From positions 62,001 to 126,000 of the forward strand of contig CAVXVR010000001.1 of NCBI GenBank assembly GCA_963765285.1: DNA of 64,000 nucleotides, given 5' to 3'. The DNA is from CAVWZH01 sp963765285 (lineage in GTDB: Bacteria; Acidobacteriota; Terriglobia; Terriglobales; Acidobacteriaceae). Of this stretch, positions 37,137 through 45,251 are shown piece by piece (position 1 is the first letter of the stretch; the number at the start of each line of letters is the position of its first letter). The position numbers and the translations under genes were made by a program. The notes beneath the pieces were generated by a model. It worked only from the letters and a program-made list of their open reading frames with translations, did no database searches and was not told the DNA's origin.

Positions 37137-37577
37137 AACCTCGAAATGAACACTGAAGTAAAGGTCAAGCAGGCCGTGCCGTTTTTCCGCGTGTCGAACA
37201 TCGAGGAGTCCGTTCGCTATTACGTGGAAGGTCTCGGCTTCGAAATAACCAATCAATGGATCGAAGAGGGCAAGCTTCGCTGGTGTTGGCTCCAGCTTGG
37301 AGGCGCGGCCCTGATGCTGCAAGAGTTTCGCAAGCAGGGGCACGACTCATGGCTTCCCAGCGTGAAGGTAGGCGAGGGCGTCTCTATTTGCTTCATCTGC
37401 GAAGACGCCCTGGCGATTTACCGCGAGTGCATCAGACGGGGCATTCAGGCCTCGAAACCTTTCGTAGGAAACAGAATGTGGGTCACATCCCTGTCGGACC
37501 CGGATGGCTATAAGATCGAATTCGAGAGCCCAACAGATGTGCCGGAAGACACGGAGCTCTCCGGGCAGGAAGAGTGA
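37134..37577 (+). CDS. VOC (glyoxalase/bleomycin resistance) family protein
   Basis: A 147-residue protein with one pair of beta-alpha-beta-beta-beta modules. Segments typical of the fold are VPFFRVSNIEESVRYYVEGLG at the start (read as FFRVSNIEESVRYY) and SLSDPDGYKIEFESPT at the end. The expected metal-ligand glutamate is in the last strand. A second in-frame ATG (37146) would give a protein four residues shorter. Substrate unknown: this family includes isomerases, dioxygenases and drug-binding proteins. Confidence 0.82.
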   Translation: MNLEMNTEVKVKQAVPFFRVSNIEESVRYYVEGLGFEITNQWIEEGKLRWCWLQLGGAALMLQEFRKQGHDSWLPSVKVGEGVSICFICEDALAIYRECIRRGIQASKPFVGNRMWVTSLSDPDGYKIEFESPTDVPEDTELSGQEE

Positions 37578-37668
37578 AGCCGGGTCAATACAAACTTGTC
37601 GGGGACAACAATTTTGAGGATGGCGGTATAATCCAGCGAAGTAAGCCTCTCCGCCTGGAGGTGGTTCG

Positions 37669-37959
37669 ATGGGTCTCTACTCTCATTACGACGGTGCGCA
37701 CAACCACCCAGTAAATCGCGCCCTGCACATGATCGCAATCCCGGTGGGCTTTTCTTCCGTGATTGTGGTCTGGTTCCACTGGATTATCGGGCTGCTGCTC
37801 ATCCCCACCGCCTTCGCGCTGGCCTGGCTGGGGCATCTGATCGAAGGAAACAAGCCCGCGTTTCTTACCAATCCGGCGCATGTCTTCGTTGCTCCACTAT
37901 GGATGGTGCGAAAGATATTTGGCTCTGGCTCGGAAGCGGGCGAAAAGAAGTCAGCCTAA
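37669..37959 (+). CDS. Mpo1-like (DUF962) membrane protein
   Basis: A 96-residue protein with two hydrophobic segments and the DUF962 hallmarks: YSHYDGAHNHPVNRALHMIA at the N-terminus with its conserved histidines, and the later GHLIEGNKPA. The yeast member Mpo1 is an iron-dependent dioxygenase in alpha-oxidation of 2-hydroxy fatty acids; the ligand histidines appear to be kept here. GGAGG precedes the ATG. A lipid role in this organism is inference. Confidence 0.85.
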   Translation: MGLYSHYDGAHNHPVNRALHMIAIPVGFSSVIVVWFHWIIGLLLIPTAFALAWLGHLIEGNKPAFLTNPAHVFVAPLWMVRKIFGSGSEAGEKKSA

Positions 37960-38161
37960 ACCGGTCAAGACCAGCCGGTCGGTCGGCCGCCAACACTCTG
38001 TGACAGCAAAAAGGCGCGCCACTCTCGGAGTTCCTGCCTGCCAGTTCCCCATCTGCCGACGGTAACTTCTGTGGCGCATTCCGGCTGTGTTCTAATAAAA
38101 AGTTCTGGGACTAGCGCATCGTGATGGGCGCGCCATTGCACCACAGCGGACCGGAGGATTT

Positions 38162-39304
38162 TTGGATTTCCAACTCAGCGACGAACAACTTCATCTGAAA
38201 AAAACGGTGCGCGAATTTGCCGAGCGCGAAATCGCGCCCAACGTCATGAAATGGGATGAGGCCTGCGAATTTCCGCTGGCCACACTCAAAGAGCTGGGCA
38301 AGCTCGGCCTCATGGGCACGATTTTCGCGCCCGAGTACAACGGCGCAGGCATGGGCTATGTGGAATACGTCACCGCCATCGATGAACTTTCTCGCGTGGA
38401 TGGATCGGTTGGCATCATCGTGGCGGCGCACACGTCATTGTGCTCGAACCACATTTATCTGGTGGGTAGCGAGGCGCAGAAGAAGACTTACGTAAGCAAG
38501 CTGGCCACAGCGGAATACATTGGCGCGTGGGGATTGACCGAGCCATCATCCGGTTCGGACGCGGGCAGCGCCCGCATGACCGCAGCGAAAAAGAGAGACG
38601 GCTGGGTGCTCAACGGCACGAAGACTTTTTGCACCAACGGCCACTACGCGGACGTGCTGGTCGTGATTGCAGTGACCGACCGCGCGGCCCACACGCACGG
38701 GCTTTCGGCGTTCATCGTCGAAAAAGGAACCAAGGGATTTCGTCCCGGGAAAAAAGAAAACAAACTGGGGCTACGCGCCAGTGACACGGCTGAGCTGATC
38801 TTCGAAGATTGCTTTATCCCCAAAGAAAATCTGCTCGGCAAAGAAGGCGATGGCTTCATCGATGCTATGCAGGTCCTCGACGGCGGACGCATCTCGATCG
38901 CTGCTCTGTCGTTGGGCATGGCGCAAGGGGCGTACGATGCCGCGCTGAAATACTCCAAGCAGCGCAGGCAGTTCGGCAAAGCCATCAGCGATTTCCAGGC
39001 GATTCAGTGGAAGCTGGCAGACATGGCCACGGAGATCGACGCGGCACGCCTGCTGACCATGCGGGCGGCCTCCATGAAAGACGCGGGCATGAAGACCACG
39101 CTGGAGTCTTCGATGGCCAAGCTCTATGCCAGCGAGGTGGCCGTCAAGTGCGCAAACGAGGGCGTGCAGATCCACGGGGGATACGGCTTCATCAAAGACT
39201 ACCCCGCGGAAAAGTTTTATCGCGACGTGAAGCTTTGTACGATCGGCGAAGGCACGAGTGAAATTCAGCGACTGGTGATCGCGAGGCAGTTGCTGAAGGA
39301 TTGA
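38162..39304 (+). CDS. Acyl-CoA dehydrogenase
   Basis: A 380-residue FAD-dependent acyl-CoA dehydrogenase of normal length. It shows DFQLSDEQLHL at the N-terminus, the flavin/substrate segment WGLTEPSSGSDAGS near residue 122 and the C-terminal catalytic region IGEGTSEIQRLVIAR. It introduces the alpha-beta double bond in acyl-CoA and passes electrons to ETF. The TTG start is supported by GGAGG nearby. It is unlinked to other beta-oxidation genes, but meaB and mce, which act on propionyl-CoA-derived products, are about 3 kb away. Confidence 0.93.
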   Translation: MDFQLSDEQLHLKKTVREFAEREIAPNVMKWDEACEFPLATLKELGKLGLMGTIFAPEYNGAGMGYVEYVTAIDELSRVDGSVGIIVAAHTSLCSNHIYLVGSEAQKKTYVSKLATAEYIGAWGLTEPSSGSDAGSARMTAAKKRDGWVLNGTKTFCTNGHYADVLVVIAVTDRAAHTHGLSAFIVEKGTKGFRPGKKENKLGLRASDTAELIFEDCFIPKENLLGKEGDGFIDAMQVLDGGRISIAALSLGMAQGAYDAALKYSKQRRQFGKAISDFQAIQWKLADMATEIDAARLLTMRAASMKDAGMKTTLESSMAKLYASEVAVKCANEGVQIHGGYGFIKDYPAEKFYRDVKLCTIGEGTSEIQRLVIARQLLKD

Positions 39305-39320
39305 TTGAGCGAGACTATCT

Positions 39321-39782
39321 ATGACTGAACCTGTTCCGGGTCCACCCCAACCCACCTCGGATGAGCGCACGATGGCTACGCTCGCTCAAGTCTTGCAACT
39401 GGTGGGTTGGTGGATTGCGCCCCTGGTGATTTTTCTTGTGAAGCGCGACTCACGCTTTGTCTCGTTCCACGCACTGCAGGCTCTTCTGCTCCAGATTATC
39501 TGGATGGTCATCGGTGGCGTTTTGATCATTGGATGGATGGCCATCATTTTTTCCACGGTCGCTTTCCACCCGCAGGGCTCCAGTGGACCTCCTCCTCCGA
39601 TCTTCTTCGTGTTTCCCTTGTTTTGGCTGGGCTGGATGGTCCTTTGGGCTGGGATGCTGGTGGTAGCCATTGTGTACGGCATCAAAGCGGGACGGGGCGA
39701 GTGGGCGGCTTACCCTGTGATTGGTTCTCTCGCACGCCGCATTCTGAAAATCGCGCCCGACGGGACTCCTTTGCCCGCTTGA
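39321..39782 (+). CDS. DUF4870-type small membrane protein
   Basis: A 153-residue protein with three to four hydrophobic segments. The N-terminal layout, TMATLAQVLQLVGWWIAPLVIF followed by SRFVSFHALQALLLQ, read as short motifs LAQVLQL and FVSFHALQAL, is that of the DUF4870/Tic20-like family. No function is established for these proteins. It begins 17 bases after the dehydrogenase stop, so the two are probably co-transcribed. Confidence 0.78.
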   Translation: MTEPVPGPPQPTSDERTMATLAQVLQLVGWWIAPLVIFLVKRDSRFVSFHALQALLLQIIWMVIGGVLIIGWMAIIFSTVAFHPQGSSGPPPPIFFVFPLFWLGWMVLWAGMLVVAIVYGIKAGRGEWAAYPVIGSLARRILKIAPDGTPLPA

Positions 39783-39837
39783 TTTTCAGCACGAATTCCG
39801 GCCCGTGCCGCTCCCATCTAGAGAATAGCCGGCCGAA

Positions 39838-40288
39838 TTAGCCTTTCGCTTGCAGCCACACGTGCCAGGCAAATAAGCCCCAATAACTTGCGGCAAGCGC
39901 TACAAACAGAGCACGTGAGCGGCGTGTGTCCAATCACGAACTGCCTTCCTTGCGGCCAATCCTTGTGTGAGAAATAGAAGGCGTCGACCACGATACGCGC
40001 CGTCCAGTAAGTCCCGATAAAGCAAGCTAATGCCAGCGCGGCCCGGTCGCCGCGGAGTAGTTCCCTGTGGAGGGCAAGAGTGAGCGTGCCGAAGGCCATG
40101 ATGGTTAGAACCGTGAAGCCGCCTTGTACCCAGAGCAGTTTCCGGTTAAAGGGCATCAGTTTGGCCAGGTCCTCCTTCCAATGGAGGTGGTACGGCACTT
40201 GGGCGCTGGCAAAGAGGATGACGAAATGGCCGAGTCCCGCGAGCCACAGGGTGAGATCAAAAAATCGGTAAACTGAAGAATCCGTCAT
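39838..40288 (-). pseudogene. Small polytopic membrane protein, last helix displaced by a frameshift
   Basis: From the ATG at 40288 the frame encodes about 125 residues with four hydrophobic segments (LTLWLAGLGHFVILFAS, VQGGFTVLTIMAFGTLTLAL and others) and a His-rich loop. After IGHTPLT the frame as given turns cysteine-rich and loses its hydrophobicity. A one-base shift near 39912-39916 instead gives ALFVALAASYWGLFAWHVW and a stop at 39838, a perfect last membrane helix. One extra base is the simplest explanation. The family is not recognised. It is 7 bases downstream of the MBOAT-like gene and forms a pair with it. Confidence 0.65.
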
Positions 40289-40295
40289 AGGGCCC

Positions 40296-41207
40296 CTAGG
40301 CGTGGAGGAACGGCACCATCACCCGCGTGACAAATGGCGGATGAAATAGCCAGAAGGCTGGAGCCGCGGTGAACACCGCCATGAAGCACCAGCCGCGCCA
40401 TCCGCTGCGCAAGCCAAGGCGTTGGCCCGTGGACGAACGCTCCAGCGTCACGCCGAGGCCTTGCAGCACGAAGTAGCCCGTTGGCAGGCCGTACCCCCCG
40501 CGCGCGGGCAGCGAAATCACGAGCTCATGGATCAGACCGGAAACCACGAACACCGCAAAGCCAGCGCCGGCAACCCCGAGACGCCGCCGAAGAGGACGAA
40601 AGACAAGCTCATGGGCAAGCTGGCGGAAGCCCAGATTCCAGCGTTTTCCCCAAAACTCGCTCAACGAGCGGGAGACGATAGGGGCGGACATGATCGGCGT
40701 GGCCATCACTCCCTGGGATTGCCAGAACAGCGCGTCGAGCTGGAACCCGCCAAAGTGCAGAAGGAAGATGAGCCCAAGCATTCCTACCCAACCCTGGAGC
40801 AAGATCCAAGCCCCTGGAACCTGGCGGGCCACCACCCAGATCAGAGCTGCGCCCAGCCCGGTTTCCAGCGCTGCCAGAATCCACTGCTGCGGGCGTGGTT
40901 TGAGTGGCGTACGGCTTGCGTCCAAAAAGGATTCGGCGTCCATGCCCGGCCACGCAAACAAGTACGCGAGCGAGCGCCATGATGGATGCGGGACGATCGC
41001 CCTCGCCCGTTGCCATGTGGTCCACTTCAGGCCGAAGAAAATGCCGGCCGCAAGCAGCCACATGAAAACCCACGCCGGCATGCTGGACCGCGAGAGAATG
41101 ACTACAGAAGGGATGAGAAAGAGCGGGGTCCAAGTGATCCACGGGGACGATTTTCCTGTGTCAGCCGCGGGACTCTCACGCGATCTGATTTTCACGTCCA
41201 GAGGCAT
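40296..41207 (-). CDS. Wax-synthase-like membrane-bound O-acyltransferase
   Basis: A 303-residue protein with about seven hydrophobic segments. The segment SLSEFWGKRWNLGFRQLAHE and the following FVVSGLIHELVISLPARG are the wax-synthase/MBOAT signatures; the His in SGLIHEL is the expected catalytic residue. Such enzymes transfer a fatty acyl group to an alcohol, making wax esters or acylated lipids. It heads a two-gene unit with the small membrane protein that follows. Confidence 0.78.
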   Translation of the reverse strand: MPLDVKIRSRESPAADTGKSSPWITWTPLFLIPSVVILSRSSMPAWVFMWLLAAGIFFGLKWTTWQRARAIVPHPSWRSLAYLFAWPGMDAESFLDASRTPLKPRPQQWILAALETGLGAALIWVVARQVPGAWILLQGWVGMLGLIFLLHFGGFQLDALFWQSQGVMATPIMSAPIVSRSLSEFWGKRWNLGFRQLAHELVFRPLRRRLGVAGAGFAVFVVSGLIHELVISLPARGGYGLPTGYFVLQGLGVTLERSSTGQRLGLRSGWRGWCFMAVFTAAPAFWLFHPPFVTRVMVPFLHA

Positions 41208-41342
41208 CTTGCCCTGCTTCGATCCCTAATCTACAGCCGGATACGGCAGAGAACAATTGCCCTTCTGGGTTTCAGCGCGACTGTCGCGGACGGCGCGACC
41301 GATTCGCTTGAAGCGAAGCTTTCAAACGAAATGAATTGAGAG

Positions 41343-41702
41343 TCACTGCAGGGGACAGCCCATGGCGACACGCGCCTTGTCTGCGATCTGGCACACCCGG
41401 GCGTTGCTGAGCGTTCGCAGCGGAGACTTCGGTTCGATCAGGAACTCCTTTTTCACCACCGTCAGATCTTCGCACCGGATGCTGGAGGCATGAAGCCCGG
41501 TCTCTCCAGGCGAGAGAGGGATGTGGGTCGGGAATTCTTTTTCCACCGAACCGGTCAGGGGCGCGACCAGCACTGTGTTCGCGGCCGGATGCCGGTTTCT
41601 GGCATCCAGAGAAACAATCACCACGGGTCGCAGAGCTTTATCCGGCGGGTCGGTGGGTAGCTTTGACGTACCAGATTCTCCCCGCAACGGCATCCGCTTC
41701 AC
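41343..41702 (-). CDS. PemK/MazF-family toxin, N-terminal strand altered
   Basis: A 119-residue protein with a GTG start. The core matches MazF-type ribonuclease toxins: KALRPVVIVSLDARNRHP, NTVLVAPLTGSVEKEFPTHI and the late GLHASSIRCEDLTVVKKE. The first beta strand normally reads like GEIWYVKL. Here the frame gives ESGTSKL, because a missing A near 41675 and an extra G near 41661 shift five codons out of frame. Re-reading those bases gives IWYVK. The antitoxin gene ends three bases before the GTG start, a typical toxin-antitoxin order. Confidence 0.8.
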   Translation of the reverse strand: MKRMPLRGESGTSKLPTDPPDKALRPVVIVSLDARNRHPAANTVLVAPLTGSVEKEFPTHIPLSPGETGLHASSIRCEDLTVVKKEFLIEPKSPLRTLSNARVCQIADKARVAMGCPLQ

Positions 41703-41704
41703 GG

Positions 41705-41974
41705 CTACTCCTCGCTAGGAAATTGGGTCGCGGCAAACTCGCCCCAGGCCCGGTCCTCGGCGATCTCTTCGGGAGTCAGAGAATCGTAGTAGCGTGTGAC
41801 CGAGGCCGAAATACCGTCCATTTCTTTTGCTTGCTGCTGTTGGCGGACTACTTCTTCCAACACAGACGACATTGAGGCCTTTTTTTGTTGCCCTAGGGTT
41901 TCGAGATACTTCACCGTCTCCCGCGACAATGAGAATGTCTTGCGGGCCTTGCGCGCCTTTGTGGTTCTGGGCAT
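41705..41974 (-). CDS. Antitoxin of the MazF-type pair, probable ribbon-helix-helix
   Basis: An 89-residue protein. The basic N-terminus with TFSLSRETVKYLETLGQQKKASMSSVLEEVV, read as KTFSLSRETVKYLE, suits a ribbon-helix-helix DNA-binding domain; the acidic C-terminus (SLTPEEIAEDRAWGEF) should wrap the toxin. It lies directly upstream of the toxin gene. Such pairs usually repress their own promoter, here expected just above 41974, in the AT-rich stretch near 42000-42050. Confidence 0.8.
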   Translation of the reverse strand: MPRTTKARKARKTFSLSRETVKYLETLGQQKKASMSSVLEEVVRQQQQAKEMDGISASVTRYYDSLTPEEIAEDRAWGEFAATQFPSEE

Positions 41975-42125
41975 GTAAATCCTCTATCCGTCAAGGATGT
42001 CTGTGAGCATACCATAGTAAGAGAACTGTATGATAATAATATGAGCAAGTTATGCGCTTTGCTTCAGGAATTCACCAACCCGCTTTCGCGCCTTGAGCCT
42101 CGAATTCAGTACTCAGGCTATTCTT

Positions 42126-43122
42126 GTGAAGCCGTTCCTGTTCTACACTGACTGTTTGAATACCGCCCTCCAAAGTTTGACCGATCAAATCCGCACCGGC
42201 GACCCCCGGGCCCTGGCCCGCGCTATTTCTGTGGTCGAGAACCGCGCAGCCGGGCTGGTCCGAGCTGCTCAAGGCCCTGTTTCCCTTCACCGGAAAAGCC
42301 AGAATTATCGGGCTGACGGGGGCGCCCGGCGCGGGCAAGAGCACGCTGGTGGACCAACTAGCGCGGCTTTATCGAACCGGCGACCAGAAGCACACCGTCG
42401 GAATCATCGCCGTCGACCCAACCAGCCCCTACACCGGCGGAGCGATTCTCGGCGATCGCATCCGCATGCAGGACCATTTTTCCGATCCCGGCATTTATAT
42501 TCGCAGTATGGCCACGCGGGGCTCGCTCGGCGGCCTCGCGCGTACCACGGCGGATGTAGCCACGGTGCTCGACGCCGCCGGCCGTGATCTCATCTTGATT
42601 GAGACCGTCGGTGTGGGCCAGGATGAAGTTGACGTCATGCGCGTCGCCGATGTCACCGTCGTCATTCTGGTCCCTGGCATGGGAGACGACGTGCAGTCGA
42701 TCAAAGCGGGCATCATGGAGATTGCCGACATTTTCGTGATCAACAAAAGCGACCGCGAAGGCGCCGACCGTGTCGAGCGCGAGATTCGCTCGTTGCAGTC
42801 GCTGGCGAGTCGCGGTGACAAGTGGACTCCGCCGATTGTCCAGACCGTTGCCAGTGAAGGGAAGGGAATCGGTGAGCTGGCGGAAGCAATTGCCGAGTAC
42901 GAGACATATTTGAAGAAGGAAAATCTCGCGCTGACACATGCCGCCCAGCATTGGCAGCAGAGGCTGGTCGAGATGTTGCGTGATGCCATGCTCGACCGAG
43001 TCCGCGCACAAATGACCGATGGCGACCTGTCCCGTTATGCGGCGGACGTGGCCGAGCACAAGCGCGATCCGTACACGCTGGTGGAGGAAATTGTGGCTGG
43101 GGCAGGGAAGGCTGGAGCTTGA
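42126..43122 (+). pseudogene. meaB: Methylmalonyl-CoA mutase-associated GTPase MeaB (ArgK family), disrupted by one frameshift
   Basis: The N-terminal part (IRTGDPRALARAISVVENRAAG) and the rest (ELLKALFPFTGKAR, LTGAPGAGKSTLVDQ, IAVDPTSPYTGGAILGDRIRM, IETVGVGQDEVDV, INKSDREGADR) together make an uninterrupted MeaB, but they lie in different frames. The change falls at 42256-42260 (CTGGTCC); removing one base joins them. MeaB protects and reactivates methylmalonyl-CoA mutase. The adjacent epimerase gene overlaps its end by 4 bp, which supports the pathway. The start is uncertain: GTG 42126 or TTG 42155. Confidence 0.85.
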
Positions 43123-43520
43123 CGTTTCGAATCGATCATCTCGGGATTGCCGTAAAATCGCTGGCTGCGGCGAGAGTGATTTACGAAAAGCTGGGACTCC
43201 AGATCTCGCCCGAAGAAGTTGTGGACGCAGAACAAGTTCGGCTGGTAATGGTTCCCGTCGGCGAGAGTCGGCTGGAGTTGCTCGAACCGACCTCGCCGGA
43301 TTCCACCATTGCTAAGTTCATCGCCAAACGCGGCGAAGGTCTGCATCACGTCTGCTTGCGTGTGCCCGACCTCACTAAAGCTGTCGAGGTTCTAAAGAAA
43401 GACGGCGTGCGCCTGATTTCCGAGCAGATCAAAGTGGGTGCAGGCGGGCATCGCTACGTGTTCGTGCATCCGTCGAGCGCGGGAGGCGTGCTCCTGGAAC
43501 TGGTGGAAGAGGGCAACTGA
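43119..43520 (+). CDS. mce: Methylmalonyl-CoA epimerase
   Basis: A 133-residue VOC-fold protein. The features match methylmalonyl-CoA epimerase: IDHLGIAVKSLAAARVIYEK at the start, HHVCLRVPDL near residue 75, and VHPSSAGGVLLELVEE at the end. The metal-binding His and Glu residues are present. It interconverts (2R)- and (2S)-methylmalonyl-CoA for the mutase. The TTG start overlaps the meaB stop, so the pair is translationally coupled. The mutase itself is not in the window. Confidence 0.92.
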   Translation: MTFRIDHLGIAVKSLAAARVIYEKLGLQISPEEVVDAEQVRLVMVPVGESRLELLEPTSPDSTIAKFIAKRGEGLHHVCLRVPDLTKAVEVLKKDGVRLISEQIKVGAGGHRYVFVHPSSAGGVLLELVEEGN

Positions 43521-43559
43521 TTCTCAAGGATTGTTCTTCGTTCCCGAGTCCTAAGAATT

Positions 43560-43617
43560 TGTCATCCCGAGGATGGCCGAGCCGCGCCTTCGCGGCGAGG
43601 ACGACGAGGGATCTGGG
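43560..43617 (+). repeat. TGTCATCCCGAGG...GGGATCTGGGTT repeat upstream of tsaB
   Basis: This intergenic unit contains TGTCATCCCGAGGATGG, a small hairpin CGCCTTCGCGGCG and the tail GAGGGATCTGGGTT. It is the intergenic relative of the unit found inside the CstA-partner gene at 14347. Confidence 0.6.
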
Positions 43618-43638
43618 TTTGCTGCTACCTTCTCAACC

Positions 43639-44298
43639 ATGCTTCTTCTCGCCGTCGACACATCGGGCAAGCAAGGCAGCATCGCACTGGCGCGCTGCGG
43701 CCCGGGCGATACCTGCGAGCTCATCGAAGTCGTGCCCCTCACCGGCGGAACATTTTCCGCCCAACTGGTGCCGCAGATTGCAGCGCTACTCTCTCAACAT
43801 GGATTCGGTAAGCACGACTTGGATGCATTTGCCGTAGCCTCAGGGCCGGGATCGTTCACCGGCTTACGAGTGGGGCTGGCGGCCATCAAGGCGCTGGCGG
43901 AGATTCTCCAAAAGCCAATCGCGGCAGTCTCGCTGCTGGAAGCGGTCGCAGCGGCGGGGCAATCGCGAGGCACGCTCATCCCAGCCCTGGATGCCGGTCG
44001 CGGCGAGATCTACGCCGCTGAGTATGACGGCGCGCGCACGAGCAACGAGCGCTTGCTGACGCGCGCGGAATTATTCGCCTCGGCGCATGGGGCGCCAATT
44101 GTCACGCCCGACACGGTCATCGCCGAGGCTACCCGCGCCGCCGGATTGCAGGTCGAAGCGATCGAGCGGCCGCGCGCCGATGCCATCGCGCGGCTGGGTT
44201 GGAAGAAGATTCTCGTCGGCCAGACGGTTTCCGCCGAGGCGCTCGATGCCAACTATGTCCGGCGTTCCGATGCTGAAATATTCGCAAAACGCCCCTGA
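43639..44298 (+). CDS. tsaB: tRNA threonylcarbamoyladenosine biosynthesis protein TsaB
   Basis: About 219 residues from the ATG at 43639 (MLLLAVDTSGKQGSIAL). The family motifs AFAVASGPGSFTGLRVGLAAIKALAE near residue 68 (in part SGPGSFTGLR) and PALDAGRGEIYAAEY near 118 are present. TsaB partners TsaD in making the t6A modification of tRNA. A longer frame to 43573 runs through the upstream repeat and is not used. The neighbouring rimI is a common genomic partner. Confidence 0.92.
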   Translation: MLLLAVDTSGKQGSIALARCGPGDTCELIEVVPLTGGTFSAQLVPQIAALLSQHGFGKHDLDAFAVASGPGSFTGLRVGLAAIKALAEILQKPIAAVSLLEAVAAAGQSRGTLIPALDAGRGEIYAAEYDGARTSNERLLTRAELFASAHGAPIVTPDTVIAEATRAAGLQVEAIERPRADAIARLGWKKILVGQTVSAEALDANYVRRSDAEIFAKRP

Positions 44299-44308
44299 GG
44301 GCCACACC

Positions 44309-44761
44309 GTGAAACTGCTGATCCGCCCCGCAATTCCCGCCGACATCTCCGCCATGATGGCTTTGGAGCGTCATGCCGCCACAGCGTCCCACTGGTCGGA
44401 GCAGCAGCACCGATCCGTGCTCGATGGATCACCCTCAAGGCGGCTCGCCCTGGTGATCGAAGAGGATTCCGTAGTTTGCGGATTCCTGGTAGCTCGCAAC
44501 GTAGCCAGCGAATGGGAGATCGAAAATATCGCAGTCGCCGGCACCGCGCGGCGCCGGGGGCTCGGCACACGCTTGCTGGGAGAATTTCTCAACCGCGTAC
44601 GCGATGAACAAGCCGCAGCGGTTTTTCTGGAAGTCCGCGAATCGAACCACGCAGCGCGCACCCTTTACGAAAAATGGGCGTTCGTAGAAAGCGGGCGGCG
44701 GAGCCAGTATTATCAACATCCTCAAGAGGATGCGATCCTCTATCGCCTTGATTTTGCGTGA
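44309..44761 (+). CDS. rimI: Ribosomal-protein-S18-alanine N-acetyltransferase-like (RimI)
   Basis: About 150 residues of GNAT fold. It has IRPAIPADISAMMALERHA at the start, the acetyl-CoA loop IAVAGTARRRGLGTRLLGEF near residue 80 and EVRESNHAARTLYEKWAF near 115, which are typical of RimI. RimI acetylates the N-terminus of ribosomal protein S18. GTG 44309 with GAGGG upstream is preferred; an ATG at 44270 would overlap tsaB. The assignment rests on motif plus tsaB neighbourhood. Confidence 0.85.
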   Translation: MKLLIRPAIPADISAMMALERHAATASHWSEQQHRSVLDGSPSRRLALVIEEDSVVCGFLVARNVASEWEIENIAVAGTARRRGLGTRLLGEFLNRVRDEQAAAVFLEVRESNHAARTLYEKWAFVESGRRSQYYQHPQEDAILYRLDFA

Positions 44762-44877
44762 GTTGCACCAGATTCAGTGCATTGAGACTTCGTTAACACT
44801 GTGTTAATTTAGCAATTGAAGGCATTTTGCAAGTGTGGTAGTTTAAGGCCGTAAAATTAGCCTGGGAGGTCTGCTGG

Positions 44878-45105
44878 ATGACTCCAAGAGACCAGCTCCT
44901 GGTCAGCCACGATGAGTTTCGCAAGCTGGCACAGGAGCACACGCAATACGCGCAACGCCTCGAATCACTCACCCAAAAGCGTTATCTCACCGAAGACGAA
45001 AAACTTGAAGAAGTGCGATTGAAAAAGCTGAAGCTGCGTCTCAAAGACCAGATGCAGTCGATTGAGCGCGACTTCCGGCTGCAAGTGCAGAACCAGGTCG
45101 CTTAA
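44878..45105 (+). CDS. DUF465 (YdcH-like) small coiled-coil protein
   Basis: A 75-residue, highly charged, helical protein (SHDEFRKLAQEHTQYAQRLE, then EKLEEVRLKKLKLRLKDQM). Length and layout match the YdcH/DUF465 family, whose function is unknown. GGGAGG precedes the ATG. It is a single gene with its own terminator 60 bases downstream. Confidence 0.85.
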   Translation: MTPRDQLLVSHDEFRKLAQEHTQYAQRLESLTQKRYLTEDEKLEEVRLKKLKLRLKDQMQSIERDFRLQVQNQVA

Positions 45106-45166
45106 TTTCTTGCCTCCCTGCCACGCGGCTCCGGCCGCAGCGCAATACATGTATCTCCAACCTCAG

Positions 45167-45186
45167 GGCGCATAAGCGCCTTTTTT
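45167..45186 (+). terminator. Rho-independent terminator after the DUF465 gene
   Basis: GGCGC (45167-45171), loop ATAA, GCGCC (45176-45180), followed directly by six T (45181-45186). A compact classical intrinsic terminator on the + strand; it separates the DUF465 gene from the phospholipid operon. Confidence 0.85.
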
Positions 45187-45251
45187 GTTAGCACTTAACA
45201 CTAAACCAGCATGCGCAGGCCGAAGCCTGCACTATAATTGCCTAGCTTCCC

